Positions 9,864 through 18,904 are shown, counted from the stretch's first letter. The stretch is DNA of 64,000 bases from PALSA-505 sp036267135 (GCA_036267135.1 DATAWQ010000078.1:1-64000); one strand, 5' to 3'. Notes: a model not told the origin generated them from the letters alone. Numbers and translations are program-made.

Positions 9864-11942
9864 TCAGCTGGTGCTGACCGCCGTGTCGTCGATCACGAAG
9901 GAGGTCTGCAGTGAGGAGTCCTCCGTGCCGCTGAACTTGAGCGTGATGGTCTGGCCGGCGTAGCTGCCCACCGAATAGCTGTGCTGGGTGTAGCCGGTGT
10001 TGTGGTCGAGGTTGGAGAAGGTGGCAATGGTCGTGCCGTTGGCGCTGACGGTCAGGTTGTCGTACTTCGTGGTCCTGGTCGTCTCAGCCGTGTCGATGTG
10101 CAGCCAGAAGCTGAACGTCGTGTGCGTGCACGCGGCCGGGATTGAGACCGACTGGGAGAGCGTGTCGGTGTGCGTGGTGCCGTACCCGTCCAGCCATGCG
10201 TACCAGCTACCGGTGTGTGAAGTCTCGCCGTCGCCGTTCTCGTTGACGACGCCTGCGGTAGAGGTCCACGGCGCGGCTGAGCCGGTTTCGAAGCCCGGGT
10301 TGCCGAGCAACTGGGAGGACGTACAGCCGCCGCCGCCACTGGACGTGATCGTCCAGGTGAACGACGCACTGCCCGAGGCTCCGGTAGTGTCCTTGGCGGT
10401 CACGGTGACGTTGTAGGTGTTCGCGGTGGTCGGGGTGCCAGTGATCAGGCCGGAGGAGCTGATGGACAATCCTGTCGGCAGCCCGGTGGCGCTGTAGGTG
10501 AGGGTTTGGCCGGACTGGGAGTCGGTGGCATGGATCTGCAGGCTCACCGCCGTGCCCACCTGGGTCGTCTGGTTGCCGGGGTTGGTCACGGTGACGGTGT
10601 TACCGGTCGTCGTACCGCCGGTGAACGCCGCCGTTCCGTCCGGGGTGCCGAGGCCGGTGGGCCCGTCATAGCCGACTTCCGCGGTGCACAGGTAGGTGCC
10701 GCCGCAACTGCCGTCGGAGCCCGAGGTCACGTCGTACAGATTCGAGGTGTGGGAGTAGGGATAAGACGACGGGTAGGTGCCCGAAGTCGGGGTTCCGGCC
10801 AGGGCGAACACCGAGGCGATGATGGGGGAGGAGGCACTGGTGCCGCCGACCTCGAGCCAGCCGCCCTCGCTGTAGCTGTCGTACACGGCCAGACCGGTGT
10901 TCGGGTCGGCGACCGCGGAGACGTCGTTGTTGGTCCGCTTGCTGCAGCCGGTGTCCTTCTGCCAGGACGGCTTCGGGTCCACGGTCGAGCAGCCCGAGCC
11001 GGTGCCCTCGCCGCCGCTGCTGCTGCCCCACACGGTCTCGGTCCAGCCGCGCGAGTTGGAGGCGGTGGACAGCGAGGTGCCGCCGACCGCGGTGACGTAC
11101 TGGGAGGCGGCGGGGTACTCGACGCCGTAGCCGTCGTCACCGGCCGAGGCGGTAACCGCCACGCCCGGGTGCTGGTAGTACTCGGTGTCGAAGGTGGTGT
11201 CCGAGGAAGACTCGCTGCCGCCGTAGCTGTTCGACACGAACTTCGCGCCCAGGGTGACCGCGGAGTTCACGGCGGTGCCCAGGTTGGCGTCGCTCGCGCT
11301 GGTGGCCTCGACCAGGATGATGTGGCAGTTCGGGCAGATCGCGGACACCATGTCCACGTCCAGCGATTCCTCGACGTCCCAGCCGTTGCTGCCGGCGTTG
11401 GATGGCAGCGGGCTGGTGGCGCCGTTCTGGTTCACCACCGAGAAGCAGCCGGAGCCGCAGGCGGATTCACCCCAACTGCTCCGGTAGGTGGCCAGGTCCG
11501 CGGCGGCGTCGGGGTCGTTGTAGGCGTCCACGACGGCCACCGTCTCGCCGCTGCCCGCGGTGGACGAGGGCAGGGCGTAAGCGCTCTGCAGGTTCGAAGG
11601 GCCGTAACCGTCGCCGGTGGGGGCGGCATCGGGATGGGCCGCGGATTGCATGTGTGCCTTGACGTTGGTCCGCACCAGGGCCATGCAGGCTGCCTTGCCG
11701 ACGACAACCGTGGCGCAAGCGGCCGCGTAGTCATGGTGGCCCTGGACCGCGTGCAGATGCCCGGCGACATGCTGATGCGCCGGTGCCTTGGCCGTGCTGG
11801 TCTGTGCGGACGCGCTGGCCGCACCAAGCATGCCGCTCAGGGCTAATGTCGTGGCCGCGAGCGCAGCGGTCCACATGCGGATCCGGATTCGGCTCCGCGG
11901 ATGGGCGGCGCCGTTGCCGCCCGAGGCGTTGGATCGCAACAA
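9864..11942 (-). CDS. Secreted S53 (sedolisin-type) peptidase with Ig-like and C-terminal binding domains
   Basis: This is a secreted serine-carboxyl peptidase of about 692 aa. After a signal peptide (RSRIRIRMWTAALAATTLAL..ASASA) and a short pro-region lies the S53 domain. EESLD holds the Glu-x3-Asp pair, SAGDDGYG the oxyanion Asp and GGTSASSP the nucleophile Ser. A putative Ig domain follows (QTTQVGTAVSLQIHATD..), then a Gly linker and a ~150-residue C-terminal beta domain beginning NPGFETG, probably for binding carbohydrate or protein. The start is TTG at 11942 (or 11939): AAGGAGG lies 5-8 nt upstream and a promoter sits at 12043-12071, so an ATG-like start further up cannot be used. The usual long Pro-kumamolisin domain is absent or much reduced. 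S53 enzymes work at acid pH. Confidence 0.85.
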   Translation of the reverse strand: MLRSNASGGNGAAHPRSRIRIRMWTAALAATTLALSGMLGAASASAQTSTAKAPAHQHVAGHLHAVQGHHDYAAACATVVVGKAACMALVRTNVKAHMQSAAHPDAAPTGDGYGPSNLQSAYALPSSTAGSGETVAVVDAYNDPDAAADLATYRSSWGESACGSGCFSVVNQNGATSPLPSNAGSNGWDVEESLDVDMVSAICPNCHIILVEATSASDANLGTAVNSAVTLGAKFVSNSYGGSESSSDTTFDTEYYQHPGVAVTASAGDDGYGVEYPAASQYVTAVGGTSLSTASNSRGWTETVWGSSSGGEGTGSGCSTVDPKPSWQKDTGCSKRTNNDVSAVADPNTGLAVYDSYSEGGWLEVGGTSASSPIIASVFALAGTPTSGTYPSSYPYSHTSNLYDVTSGSDGSCGGTYLCTAEVGYDGPTGLGTPDGTAAFTGGTTTGNTVTVTNPGNQTTQVGTAVSLQIHATDSQSGQTLTYSATGLPTGLSISSSGLITGTPTTANTYNVTVTAKDTTGASGSASFTWTITSSGGGGCTSSQLLGNPGFETGSAAPWTSTAGVVNENGDGETSHTGSWYAWLDGYGTTHTDTLSQSVSIPAACTHTTFSFWLHIDTAETTRTTKYDNLTVSANGTTIATFSNLDHNTGYTQHSYSVGSYAGQTITLKFSGTEDSSLQTSFVIDDTAVSTS

Positions 11943-12042
11943 ACCTTCCTCCTTAGTTGGGCCCAGACCACACGGACGCCCGGCCGGGGTGTGACCGGGG
12001 GGTTCTTTGTCCGTTGCCCTGGAAGTTAGGCGGTTCACCCGG

Positions 12043-12071
12043 ACGATAGACACGCAATCTCGGTCCGTCAA
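12043..12071 (-). promoter_or_regulatory. Promoter of the S53 peptidase gene with ~95-nt leader
   Basis: On the minus strand TTGACG (12071-12066), a 17-nt spacer and TATCGT (12048-12043) form a near-consensus vegetative promoter. The expected 5' leader (about 12036 to 11943) is GC-rich. ACGGAC and GTCCGT in it can pair around a CCCGG/CCGGG hairpin, so folding is likely; no known riboswitch class was recognised. Confidence 0.6.
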
Positions 12072-12255
12072 TATGTCATTACACAGCGTTATATATCCGG
12101 ACTATGGTCTGCACGTTCATCTGAAGTCGCACTAGCCTCATCAGCAACTTCTGCCACGGGGGAACCCTGCGGAACCGCGGCCCGAAAACACCCGCCAGCC
12201 CACTCGTGGATCGTGGGGTGGGCCAAGGCCGGGTCTGGCCGGATACAACCGGAGG

Positions 12256-12714
12256 TCAGCCATTCAAGGGTTTTCCAATTGTTTTTGCCAGGTCCGCCAG
12301 TGCCCGCTCCCAGTGGGCCAGATATTCTGGATACCCATCGGCGAACCGCCGCAGGTCCGCGTTCGCCGACGGGTCGAGCGCGGTCAAGTCATAACTGACC
12401 GTAACCGCTGTTTCGCCGCCTGCCTCCGCGCACGTCACGGTGATCAAGCCGGTCCTGTGGCCGGGGATCGTCGAGACGTACCGCATCGATCGCCCCGGTT
12501 CCCGCCCGGCCACCGTCCAGATCGTGGCCTGGTCGCCGTGCCGGGTCACGAACGCGGTGCCCGGCTCGCTGTCGTCGCCGGCCGGGCCGGGGAACTCAGG
12601 CGCCCAGCCGTGCGCCCAGGCGCGCTCACCGTTCGGGGTGAACAGGCCGAAGGCCTCCTCCGGCGGCAGCCCCACCCGGATGCTACCGGTCAGCCTGACC
12701 CTGGATCCCGTCAT
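12256..12714 (-). CDS. SRPBCC (START/Bet v1-fold) domain protein
   Basis: This protein of about 152 aa has the AHSA1-like SRPBCC fold: an opening strand with VGLPPEEAFGLFTPNGERAW, a central sheet with GTAFVTRHGDQATIWTV, and a long C-terminal helix with YLAHWERALADLAKTI. These proteins bind hydrophobic ligands in a deep cavity; some are polyketide cyclases. The start is taken at the ATG at 12714, 7 nt after GAGGAG. It overlaps the 3' end of the upstream ribbon-helix-helix-like gene by 32 nt, so the two are translationally linked. Ligand unknown. Confidence 0.75.
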   Translation of the reverse strand: MTGSRVRLTGSIRVGLPPEEAFGLFTPNGERAWAHGWAPEFPGPAGDDSEPGTAFVTRHGDQATIWTVAGREPGRSMRYVSTIPGHRTGLITVTCAEAGGETAVTVSYDLTALDPSANADLRRFADGYPEYLAHWERALADLAKTIGKPLNG

Positions 12715-12991
12715 CATCGCGCTCCTCATCGGTGCTGATTAGCCGGTGGCTGTCCGCGGCGGTCAAGGTCAGCCCGTACACCCGGCTGAGCTGCCCGATG
12801 ACCTCCGCCGCGTCCGCGCCGAACGGCGGCTTGCCCTCGAACGCGTGCAGCACGATGCCCTCGAGCAGGTCGCCCAGGGACACGTCGTAGTACTCGGCCA
12901 GCCCCTTGAGCACCTTCACCAGTCGCCGTTCCATCCGGACGCCGGTCTGAACTCGCTCTACTGTTACCACGGTAACACGGTACCAGCTCAC
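12683..12991 (-). CDS. Small conserved protein, ribbon-helix-helix-like
   Basis: This protein has up to 102 aa. Its core VERVQTGVRMERRLVKVLKGLAEYYDVSLGDLLEGIVLHAFEG resembles a conserved actinobacterial small protein often found with SRPBCC genes. The pattern (beta strand, then two helices) is what a ribbon-helix-helix DNA-binding domain would show; this is inference from sequence. The start is uncertain: GTG at 12991, or GTG at 12970, which lies inside the palindromic operator. The C-terminus overlaps the SRPBCC start. It diverges from an MmyB-type regulator. Confidence 0.65.
   Translation of the reverse strand: MSWYRVTVVTVERVQTGVRMERRLVKVLKGLAEYYDVSLGDLLEGIVLHAFEGKPPFGADAAEVIGQLSRVYGLTLTAADSHRLISTDEERDDDGIQGQADR
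12962..12977. promoter_or_regulatory. Operator-like inverted repeat between RHH/SRPBCC and MmyB regulator
   Basis: TGTTACC (12962-12968) and GGTAACA (12971-12977) are perfect inverted arms separated by AC. The element overlaps the start of the small RHH-like gene and lies about 80 nt before the likely start of the divergent regulator. It is the natural candidate site for either regulator. Confidence 0.5.
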
Positions 12992-13053
12992 TCATGAATA
13001 ACAGCCCACGAGACTGGTATTCGGGCCAACGTAGTACTAGTAACGTGCGTTTC

Positions 13054-13968
13054 ATGGCCATGAACGGCTCCGCAGCCGCCCACCCGGTCCCGAACCGTGA
13101 ACCCGGTGGCCAGTCATCGCGCCCCCGCGGCGAGTTCGCCGACCTGCTCCGCTCCCGGCGCGACCGGCTCACCCCGGCCGACGTCGGCTTGCCCGCGGGC
13201 GCCCGCCGCCGCACCGCCGGGCTCCGCCGCGAAGAGGTCGCCCTGCTCGCGGGCGTGTCCACCACCTACTACACGTTCCTGGAGCAGGGCCGCGACGTCC
13301 GGCCGTCCCGGCAGGTGCTGACCGCGCTCGCGGCCGCGCTGCGGCTGGGTTCCGCCGAGCGCGCGCACCTGTTCCAGCTCGCCGGGGCCACCCCGCCGGC
13401 CGACGCCGCGGCCCGGGCCGAGGCCGTGCCGCCCACGGTCAGCGCGATGGTGGCCAGGCTCGATCCCTGGCCCGCCTACCTGAAGGGTGGGCGCTGGGAT
13501 GTGCTCGCGGCCAACCGGGCCGCCCGGGCGCTGTTCGCCGACTTCCCGGCCCGCGCCCCCGGCGACCGCAACCTGCTGTGGTGGATGTTCACCGACCCGG
13601 CCGCGCGCAAGGTCTACGTGCACTGGGAGCAGGAGGCGTCCGCGATGCTGGCCAGGTTCCGCGCCGCCGCCGCCCGCAGGCCCGGCGACCCGGACTTCAC
13701 CGGCCTGATCGACCGGCTGCACCAGGCCAGCCCCGAGATCAGGGACTGGTGGCCCAGGCACGACGTGCTGCCGGTCGGTGGCGGGACCAAGCGGCTGCAC
13801 CACCCGGCCATCGGCGACGTGACGTTCGAGCACGCCGTGCTGCAGGTGGCCGACCACCCCGAGCAGACCCTGGTCTGCTTCTGCGGTGGCGATGTCTCCG
13901 AAAGCAGGCTGGCGGAGCTGGCCGCCGGCGTCACCCGACCCGGTCCGAGGCGGAAGCTCGTCAATTAA
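13054..13968 (+). CDS. XRE-family regulator with MmyB-like ligand domain
   Basis: This is a protein of about 304 aa. Residues ~25-95 form an XRE helix-turn-helix (RRRTAGLRREEVALLAGVSTTYYTFLEQGR, then VLTALAAALRLGSAERAHLFQLAG). The rest is an MmyB-like PAS-type domain with DPWPAYLKGGRWDVLAANRAARALF. Streptomyces MmyB relatives bind fatty-acid-like ligands and typically control a divergent gene, here the RHH/SRPBCC pair. The ATG at 13054 is preferred over an ATG at 12994, which would add 20 non-conserved residues. Its stop overlaps the stop of the convergent KimA-like gene by about 3 nt. Confidence 0.85.
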   Translation: MAMNGSAAAHPVPNREPGGQSSRPRGEFADLLRSRRDRLTPADVGLPAGARRRTAGLRREEVALLAGVSTTYYTFLEQGRDVRPSRQVLTALAAALRLGSAERAHLFQLAGATPPADAAARAEAVPPTVSAMVARLDPWPAYLKGGRWDVLAANRAARALFADFPARAPGDRNLLWWMFTDPAARKVYVHWEQEASAMLARFRAAAARRPGDPDFTGLIDRLHQASPEIRDWWPRHDVLPVGGGTKRLHHPAIGDVTFEHAVLQVADHPEQTLVCFCGGDVSESRLAELAAGVTRPGPRRKLVN

Positions 13969-15839
13969 TGGCCTGGTGATTTAAGGGAGATGGGTTCGAG
14001 CGGCATGGTGACCCTGGCCACGATCACGTCCGGCCGCGACCGCAGCGCCGAGGACAGCACCAGGTCCAGGTGGTTGTGCAGCAGCCGGTACCGCAGCTTC
14101 GGCGGCATGATCGTCGGGATCAGCACCACCACCTGCTCCGCGTGCTGCTGGCAGGTCACGTCGATGTAGCTCAGCAGCGGCTCGACCACGGACGCGAACT
14201 CGGTCCGCAGCACCACCAGCGGCACGCCGGGGTTCCAGCGCTTCCACTCCGCCTGGATCCGCCGGGCGTCGTTGTTGCCGCCTTCGCCCTGGTCCAGCAC
14301 CACCCTGACCGCCGTGACGTGCTGGCTGAGCGACAGCGCCTCGGAGATCGCGTACCTGGTCAGCCTGGACACCCCGGTCACCGGGACGATCACGATGGTG
14401 CGCTTGCCGGTGGGCTTGGGCGGCACCTCGTCGAGCTGAAGCTCGTCGTAGACCCGGCCGTAGTAGGCCCGGATCCGGGTGAACAGCAGGATGAACGCGG
14501 GGATGGCCACCACCACGACCCACGCGCCCTCGGTGAACTTGGAGATGAGGAAGATGACGGTGGCCACCGCGGTCACCAGCGCACCCAGGCCGTTGACCGC
14601 CGCCCGCACATGCCAGCGTGAGCCCCTCGTTCGCCGCCAGTGCACCACCAGGCCGGTCTGCGCCAGCGTGAAGCTGAGGAACACCCCGATGGCGTACAGC
14701 GGGATCATCGTGTTGGTGTTGCCGCCGACCACGACCAGCAGCACGCCGGACAGGGCGGCCAGCGCCCAGATGCCATTGGCGAACACCTGCCGGTCCCCAC
14801 GCAGCGAGAACAGGTGCGGCAGGTAGTGGTCCCGCGACAGCAGGCTGGCCAGCACCGGCAGCCCGCCGAACGAGGTGTTCGCGGCCAGCGCCAGCACCAG
14901 CGTGATCGTCAGCGACACGATGTAGTACGCCCAGTGCCTGCCGACCGCCCTGGCCATGATCTGGCTGAGCACGGTCTGGTCCGACCAGGGCCCGATGTGC
15001 CAGCGGCGGGCCAGCTCGGCCAGGCCGAGCAGCAGCGCGCTGAGCACGATCCCGAGCAGCAGCTCGGTCCGCTTGGCCCGCTTGACCCTCGGCTCCTTGA
15101 ACAGCGGCACGCCGTTGGCGATGGCCTCCACGCCGGTCAGCGCGCTGCAGCCGGCCGAGAACGCCTTGAGGATCAGCAGCATGCCCACCGCCTGCAGCGG
15201 GCGGGGGGCAGGGATCGGGTGCCCGGGCAGCGGGGTGTGTAGCGCCAGCGGGTGGACAAGCCCGATCGCGATGATCGCCAGCAGGCCGACGATGAACACC
15301 GCGGTGGGCAGCAGGAAGGCGCGCGCCGCCTCGCCGAGACCGCGCAGGTTGAGCACGGTCACCACGGCCAGGATCAGCAGGCACAGCGGCACCGTGTCGG
15401 CCGTGAGCCGCGGGAAGGCCGAGGTCAGCGCGCCCACGCCGGCCGCGATCGACACGGCCACGGTCAGCGTGTAGTCCACGATCAGCGCGGCCCCGGCCAC
15501 CAGGCTGGCGCGCCGCCCCAGGTTGGCCCGCGACACCGCGTACGCGCCGCCGCCGCCCGGGTAGGCGTCGATCACCTGCCGGTAGGAGAACACCAGGATC
15601 GCCAGTAGCGCGATGATCGCGATCGTGATCGGCAGAATCAGGTGCAGCGCGCCGGCGCCCGCCATCGCGAGCACCAGGATGATCGCCTCCGGCCCGTAGG
15701 CCACCGAGGTCAGCGCGTCCAGGGACAGCGCGGGCAGGCCCTCGGTGGAGGTGATCTGCTCCTTGGCCACCTCGGACGCCCGCAGAGGCCGACCGACGAG
15801 CACCCGCCATGCGGATTCACCCGCGCTCCGGCCTGGCAT
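13965..15839 (-). CDS. APC-superfamily permease, KimA/YdaO-like
   Basis: This membrane transporter of about 624 aa has some 12 helices and a soluble C-terminal domain of about 150 residues. Features of the KimA (YdaO) high-affinity potassium transporter group are present: ALTSVAYGPEAIILVL in helix 1, SYRQVIDAYPGGGGAYAVSR, and the cytoplasmic tail beginning after RAYYGRVYDELQLDE, with KRTIVIVPVTGVSRLTRYAISEALSL. A general amino-acid permease cannot be excluded. Start is ATG at 15839; a GTG at 15884 would overlap the upstream YoaK gene by 20 nt. It ends a minus-strand run of four genes. Confidence 0.72.
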   Translation of the reverse strand: MPGRSAGESAWRVLVGRPLRASEVAKEQITSTEGLPALSLDALTSVAYGPEAIILVLAMAGAGALHLILPITIAIIALLAILVFSYRQVIDAYPGGGGAYAVSRANLGRRASLVAGAALIVDYTLTVAVSIAAGVGALTSAFPRLTADTVPLCLLILAVVTVLNLRGLGEAARAFLLPTAVFIVGLLAIIAIGLVHPLALHTPLPGHPIPAPRPLQAVGMLLILKAFSAGCSALTGVEAIANGVPLFKEPRVKRAKRTELLLGIVLSALLLGLAELARRWHIGPWSDQTVLSQIMARAVGRHWAYYIVSLTITLVLALAANTSFGGLPVLASLLSRDHYLPHLFSLRGDRQVFANGIWALAALSGVLLVVVGGNTNTMIPLYAIGVFLSFTLAQTGLVVHWRRTRGSRWHVRAAVNGLGALVTAVATVIFLISKFTEGAWVVVVAIPAFILLFTRIRAYYGRVYDELQLDEVPPKPTGKRTIVIVPVTGVSRLTRYAISEALSLSQHVTAVRVVLDQGEGGNNDARRIQAEWKRWNPGVPLVVLRTEFASVVEPLLSYIDVTCQQHAEQVVVLIPTIMPPKLRYRLLHNHLDLVLSSALRSRPDVIVARVTMPLEPISLKSPGH

Positions 15840-15864
15840 GCCAGCAATCCTGGCAGAAGCGAGG

Positions 15865-16572
15865 TCAGCCCGCCGCGCCGACACGGCGCCGGGCCGCCAC
15901 GGCCATGGCCACCACCAGGCAGAGCGGGACGAAAGTGATCACCGGCAGCGCGGCGGGCGCCGCCGCGATCAGCACGCCGCCGAGCAGCCCCCCGGTGACC
16001 AGCGCCAGCAGCGGGCCGACCTGGTGCCAGCCCGGCCAGGACGGCTGCTCCGGCGTCACCAGCCCGGCCACGATCCCGGTGAGCTGCCCGGTCAGGTAGG
16101 TGGTGGAGAAGTTCCCGGCGCCGAGCCCGCGCACCGCGGCGCTCTGCAGGCCCATCGCGATCGCGGCCACGGCCAGCAGCAGGTACTGCCCGGTCCCGGC
16201 CGGGTGGCCGCCGGACACCTCCCAGCCGACGGTCAGCCCGGCCAGCAGCACCAGCTCGGCGCCCAGCACCACGGTGACCATGGGCGGCCAATCCTGCTCG
16301 CGCAACGCCTCGCGGTCACGGGCCCGCCGCCCGGTCAGCCAGGCGCCGGCCGCCACCCCCAGCACGTAGCCCGCGAACGACAGCGCCGTGCGCCCGGCGA
16401 TCCCTCCAGACCGCAGCACGATGGACAGCCCGAACAGCGTGATGTTCGCGGTCATGACGCTGGTGAACACCCCGCCAAGCCGGGTGAAGCTGGCCACGTC
16501 GGTTCCGCCGGTGCCGATCGTGAGCAGCACCGCCGCCAGCGCGATCCGCCGCGACACGTCCTCCGTCACCAC
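15865..16572 (-). CDS. YoaK family (DUF1275) membrane protein
   Basis: This 235-aa protein has about six transmembrane segments. The family signature is clear: GGTDVASFTRLGGVFTSVMTANI near the N-terminus and AMGLQSAAVRGLGAGNFSTTYLTGQLTG in the second half, which are the two most conserved DUF1275 blocks. No transport or enzymatic activity is established for the family. It sits between a DHA2 exporter and the KimA-like permease, all on the minus strand with short gaps, so an operon is likely. Confidence 0.82.
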   Translation of the reverse strand: MVTEDVSRRIALAAVLLTIGTGGTDVASFTRLGGVFTSVMTANITLFGLSIVLRSGGIAGRTALSFAGYVLGVAAGAWLTGRRARDREALREQDWPPMVTVVLGAELVLLAGLTVGWEVSGGHPAGTGQYLLLAVAAIAMGLQSAAVRGLGAGNFSTTYLTGQLTGIVAGLVTPEQPSWPGWHQVGPLLALVTGGLLGGVLIAAAPAALPVITFVPLCLVVAMAVAARRRVGAAG

Positions 16573-16590
16573 CCCGCGCCGCCCCCCGGT

Positions 16591-18165
16591 TCAATCCGCC
16601 TGCCGGGCCCGCGTGCCGAGCGCGATGAGCGCGAACAGGCCGGCCAGCAAGACCAGCAGCGCCGACAGGTACAGCGCCGCGTGCAGGCCGTCGTGGAACG
16701 CGGTGTACGCGGCGCTGATGACCTGCTGCACCAGCGACGCGTGCCCGGCCCCCTCCGCTCCTCCGGCCCCCGCGCTGTTGCTACTGGTCGGGACGCCGCC
16801 GGTCTCGACCGCGTTGATCACGATCGCCTGGAAGTTCGCCGGGATGCCGAGATGGTGGAGCTGGCTGGTCAGGCTGGAGCTGAGCCGTGCGTTGACCAGC
16901 GCGCCGAGCACCGCGACCCCGGTCACCGCGCCGATCTCCCGGCTGGTGTTGGTCGCCGACGCGGCCATGCCGGACCGCTCCGGCGGCACCGAGGTCAGCG
17001 CGGAGGAGGTGATCGGCACCACGGTCGCGCCGATGCCGATGCCGGTCAGGCCGAGCGAGGTGACCAGGGCCCAGTAGTCGGGGTGCGGGCTGAGGCTCAG
17101 GTTGGCCAGCAGCAGGCCCGCGCTGAACAGCACGCACCCGGCGAAGATCGACCAGCGCGGGCCGACCGACGTGGTCCACCGCCCCGCCGCCACCGCGGTC
17201 GCGATCATCAGCGCGGTCATCGGCAGGAACACCAGCGCGATCTTGTACCCGGAGTCGCCGACGACCTCCTCCAGGTACAGCGCGGTGAAGAAGAAGATGG
17301 CGAACGTGGCGAAGTAGGTGCAGAACGCGGCCACGTTCGCGGTGAGGAATGCGGGCACCCGCAGGAACCGCAGGTCCAGGAGCGGATGGGCGGCCCGGCT
17401 CTCCCACCAGAAGAACGCCACCCCGGCGACCGCGCCGACCACGAACAGGGCCAGCACCGATCCGGACGCGAACCCCGCGCTCTCCCCCCGGATGACCGCG
17501 AACACCAGCGCGGCCAGCGCGGCCGCGCCGAGCAGCGTGCCCGCGGTGTCCACCCGGTGCGCCTCGGGGTCCGCGCTCTCCGGCAGCACGACCGCGGCCA
17601 CCACCAGCGCGGCCAGGCCGAAGACCAGGTTGAACCAGAAGATCCCGCGCCAGCTCCACACCCCGACGATCGCCCCGCCCACCACCGGCCCGAGCGCCAG
17701 CGCCAGCCCGGACACCCCGGCCCAGATGCCGACCGCCCGGTCCCGGCTGCGCTGGTCGGTGTACAGGTGGCGGAGCATGGACAGCGTGCCGGGCTCGCTG
17801 GCCGCGGCGCCGAGCCCCATCACGGCCCGCCCGGCGATCAGCACGTCGATGTTCGGGGCCAGCGCGCACATCAGCGAGCCGGCGCAGAACACCCCGGCCC
17901 CGCACAGCATGACCAGCTTGCGGCCGAACTCGTCGCCGATCATGCCGCAGGCCAGCATGATGCTGGCGAACGTGAGCGCGTAGGCGCTCACCACCCACTG
18001 CAGCGAAGAGACGTTGGCGTGCAGGTCAAGCTGGACGTTGCCGAGCGCCACGCTGACGACCGTGTTGTCCAGGAAGGTCAGGAACAGCAGCGTGCACAGC
18101 GTGGCCAGGGCCAGTGGGCGGCCGCCGCGGCGGGCTGTGGCCGCCACCTCGGTCGTCGCGGCCAA
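16591..18165 (-). CDS. DHA2-family drug exporter (EmrB/QacA type)
   Basis: This 14-helix MFS exporter of about 524 aa uses the proton gradient. The D1 signature LDNTVVSVALGNVQ is in helix 1, GDEFGRKLVMLCGAGVF gives motif A, and GPVVGGAIVGVWSWRGIFWFNLVFG gives motif C and the next helix. A TTG at 18165 has no ribosome site; a GTG at 18147 would remove six residues and is an alternative. An Mtb12-like lipoprotein gene ends 27 nt upstream. Substrates cannot be predicted. Confidence 0.88.
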   Translation of the reverse strand: MAATTEVAATARRGGRPLALATLCTLLFLTFLDNTVVSVALGNVQLDLHANVSSLQWVVSAYALTFASIMLACGMIGDEFGRKLVMLCGAGVFCAGSLMCALAPNIDVLIAGRAVMGLGAAASEPGTLSMLRHLYTDQRSRDRAVGIWAGVSGLALALGPVVGGAIVGVWSWRGIFWFNLVFGLAALVVAAVVLPESADPEAHRVDTAGTLLGAAALAALVFAVIRGESAGFASGSVLALFVVGAVAGVAFFWWESRAAHPLLDLRFLRVPAFLTANVAAFCTYFATFAIFFFTALYLEEVVGDSGYKIALVFLPMTALMIATAVAAGRWTTSVGPRWSIFAGCVLFSAGLLLANLSLSPHPDYWALVTSLGLTGIGIGATVVPITSSALTSVPPERSGMAASATNTSREIGAVTGVAVLGALVNARLSSSLTSQLHHLGIPANFQAIVINAVETGGVPTSSNSAGAGGAEGAGHASLVQQVISAAYTAFHDGLHAALYLSALLVLLAGLFALIALGTRARQAD

Positions 18166-18192
18166 GGTTGTCTGCCGTCTGCTCGTCAGCCG

Positions 18193-18729
18193 TCAGCCGG
18201 CCGACGAGCAGGCCGACGGGATGCTGGGCAGCTTGACCAGCCCGGAGGTCTTCTCGAGCTGGAGCAGCCCGCAGAAGCTCGCGGTGCCGACCTTCCAGGT
18301 GCCGCCCTGGTCCACCGCGACACCCTTCTGGTTGGTCAGCGCTGGCGTGCCCGCCACGTCGATCGAGTAGATCACCGTAGCCTGCGACGCCGTCACGCCG
18401 GTCACCTTGTTCACGGTGGCCGAGGCCGAGGAGGCCAGCGAACTCGTGGCCTGCGCGGAGATCAGCGACGCGAACTGCGACCCGTTCTCCAGCAGCGACA
18501 CCCGCTTCGACGTCGGGGTCTTCGAGGAGAAGAAGGCCACCCAGTTCGTCTTGATCGCGGACTCGGCCGCTGAGCTGCCCCCGGACGATGAGGAAGTGGT
18601 GGAGGACGTCGCCGACGAACTGGGCTTGCCGGGGGATGAACCGTTGCCGCAGCCGGCCAGTGCCAGGCCAAACACCGCCGCGATCGTGGGCAGCAGAAGA
18701 ACACGGTGGGTCATGAGTTGGAATCGCAT
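18193..18729 (-). CDS. Mtb12-like (low-molecular-weight antigen) lipoprotein
   Basis: This 178-aa exported lipoprotein has the lipobox LALAGC with the modified Cys at about residue 27, followed by a Ser/Thr-rich linker. The folded part matches the Mtb12/CFP2 antigen domain: TNWVAFFSSKTPTSKRVSLLENG, QATSSLASSASATVNKV, and the ending GGTWKVGTASFCGLLQLE. In mycobacteria this small NTF2-like protein is secreted and of unknown role. It could begin at the ATG at 18714. It precedes the DHA2 exporter by 27 nt. Confidence 0.8.
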   Translation of the reverse strand: MRFQLMTHRVLLLPTIAAVFGLALAGCGNGSSPGKPSSSATSSTTSSSSGGSSAAESAIKTNWVAFFSSKTPTSKRVSLLENGSQFASLISAQATSSLASSASATVNKVTGVTASQATVIYSIDVAGTPALTNQKGVAVDQGGTWKVGTASFCGLLQLEKTSGLVKLPSIPSACSSAG

Positions 18730-18904
18730 GGTCAGCGCCTCCCTCCTGACGGTGATCTTACTCGTGTCGGAGAAAGGCGCACGTTCCTAGCTGACGGCCC
18801 AGTCAGGCCGGCAGTTTCGGCGATTCTGGCGACTCCTGATCGGGTGCTGACCCAGCCTGGCGCCCACCTGGTCAGGCGGTGGCCGGGGTCAGGCGCCAGC
18901 GCGG

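Noticed and set aside
11943..12036. A c-di-AMP (ydaO) or other known riboswitch in the S53 leader
   Set aside because: Some GC-rich pairing is present, but the conserved core sequences of the known classes were not found.
11942..12071. Start of the S53 peptidase at 12071
   Set aside because: The promoter -35 covers this codon, and AAGGAGG lies inside the extended frame right before the TTG codons at 11942/11939.
13965..15884. GTG at 15884 as start of the KimA-like permease
   Set aside because: It would overlap the upstream YoaK gene by 20 nt and lacks a ribosome site; the ATG at 15839 fits the family N-terminus better.
15745..18573. A plus-strand open frame of about 940 codons
   Set aside because: It runs opposite a DUF1275 gene and a DHA2 exporter with clear motifs; composition is typical of antisense GC-rich shadow frames.
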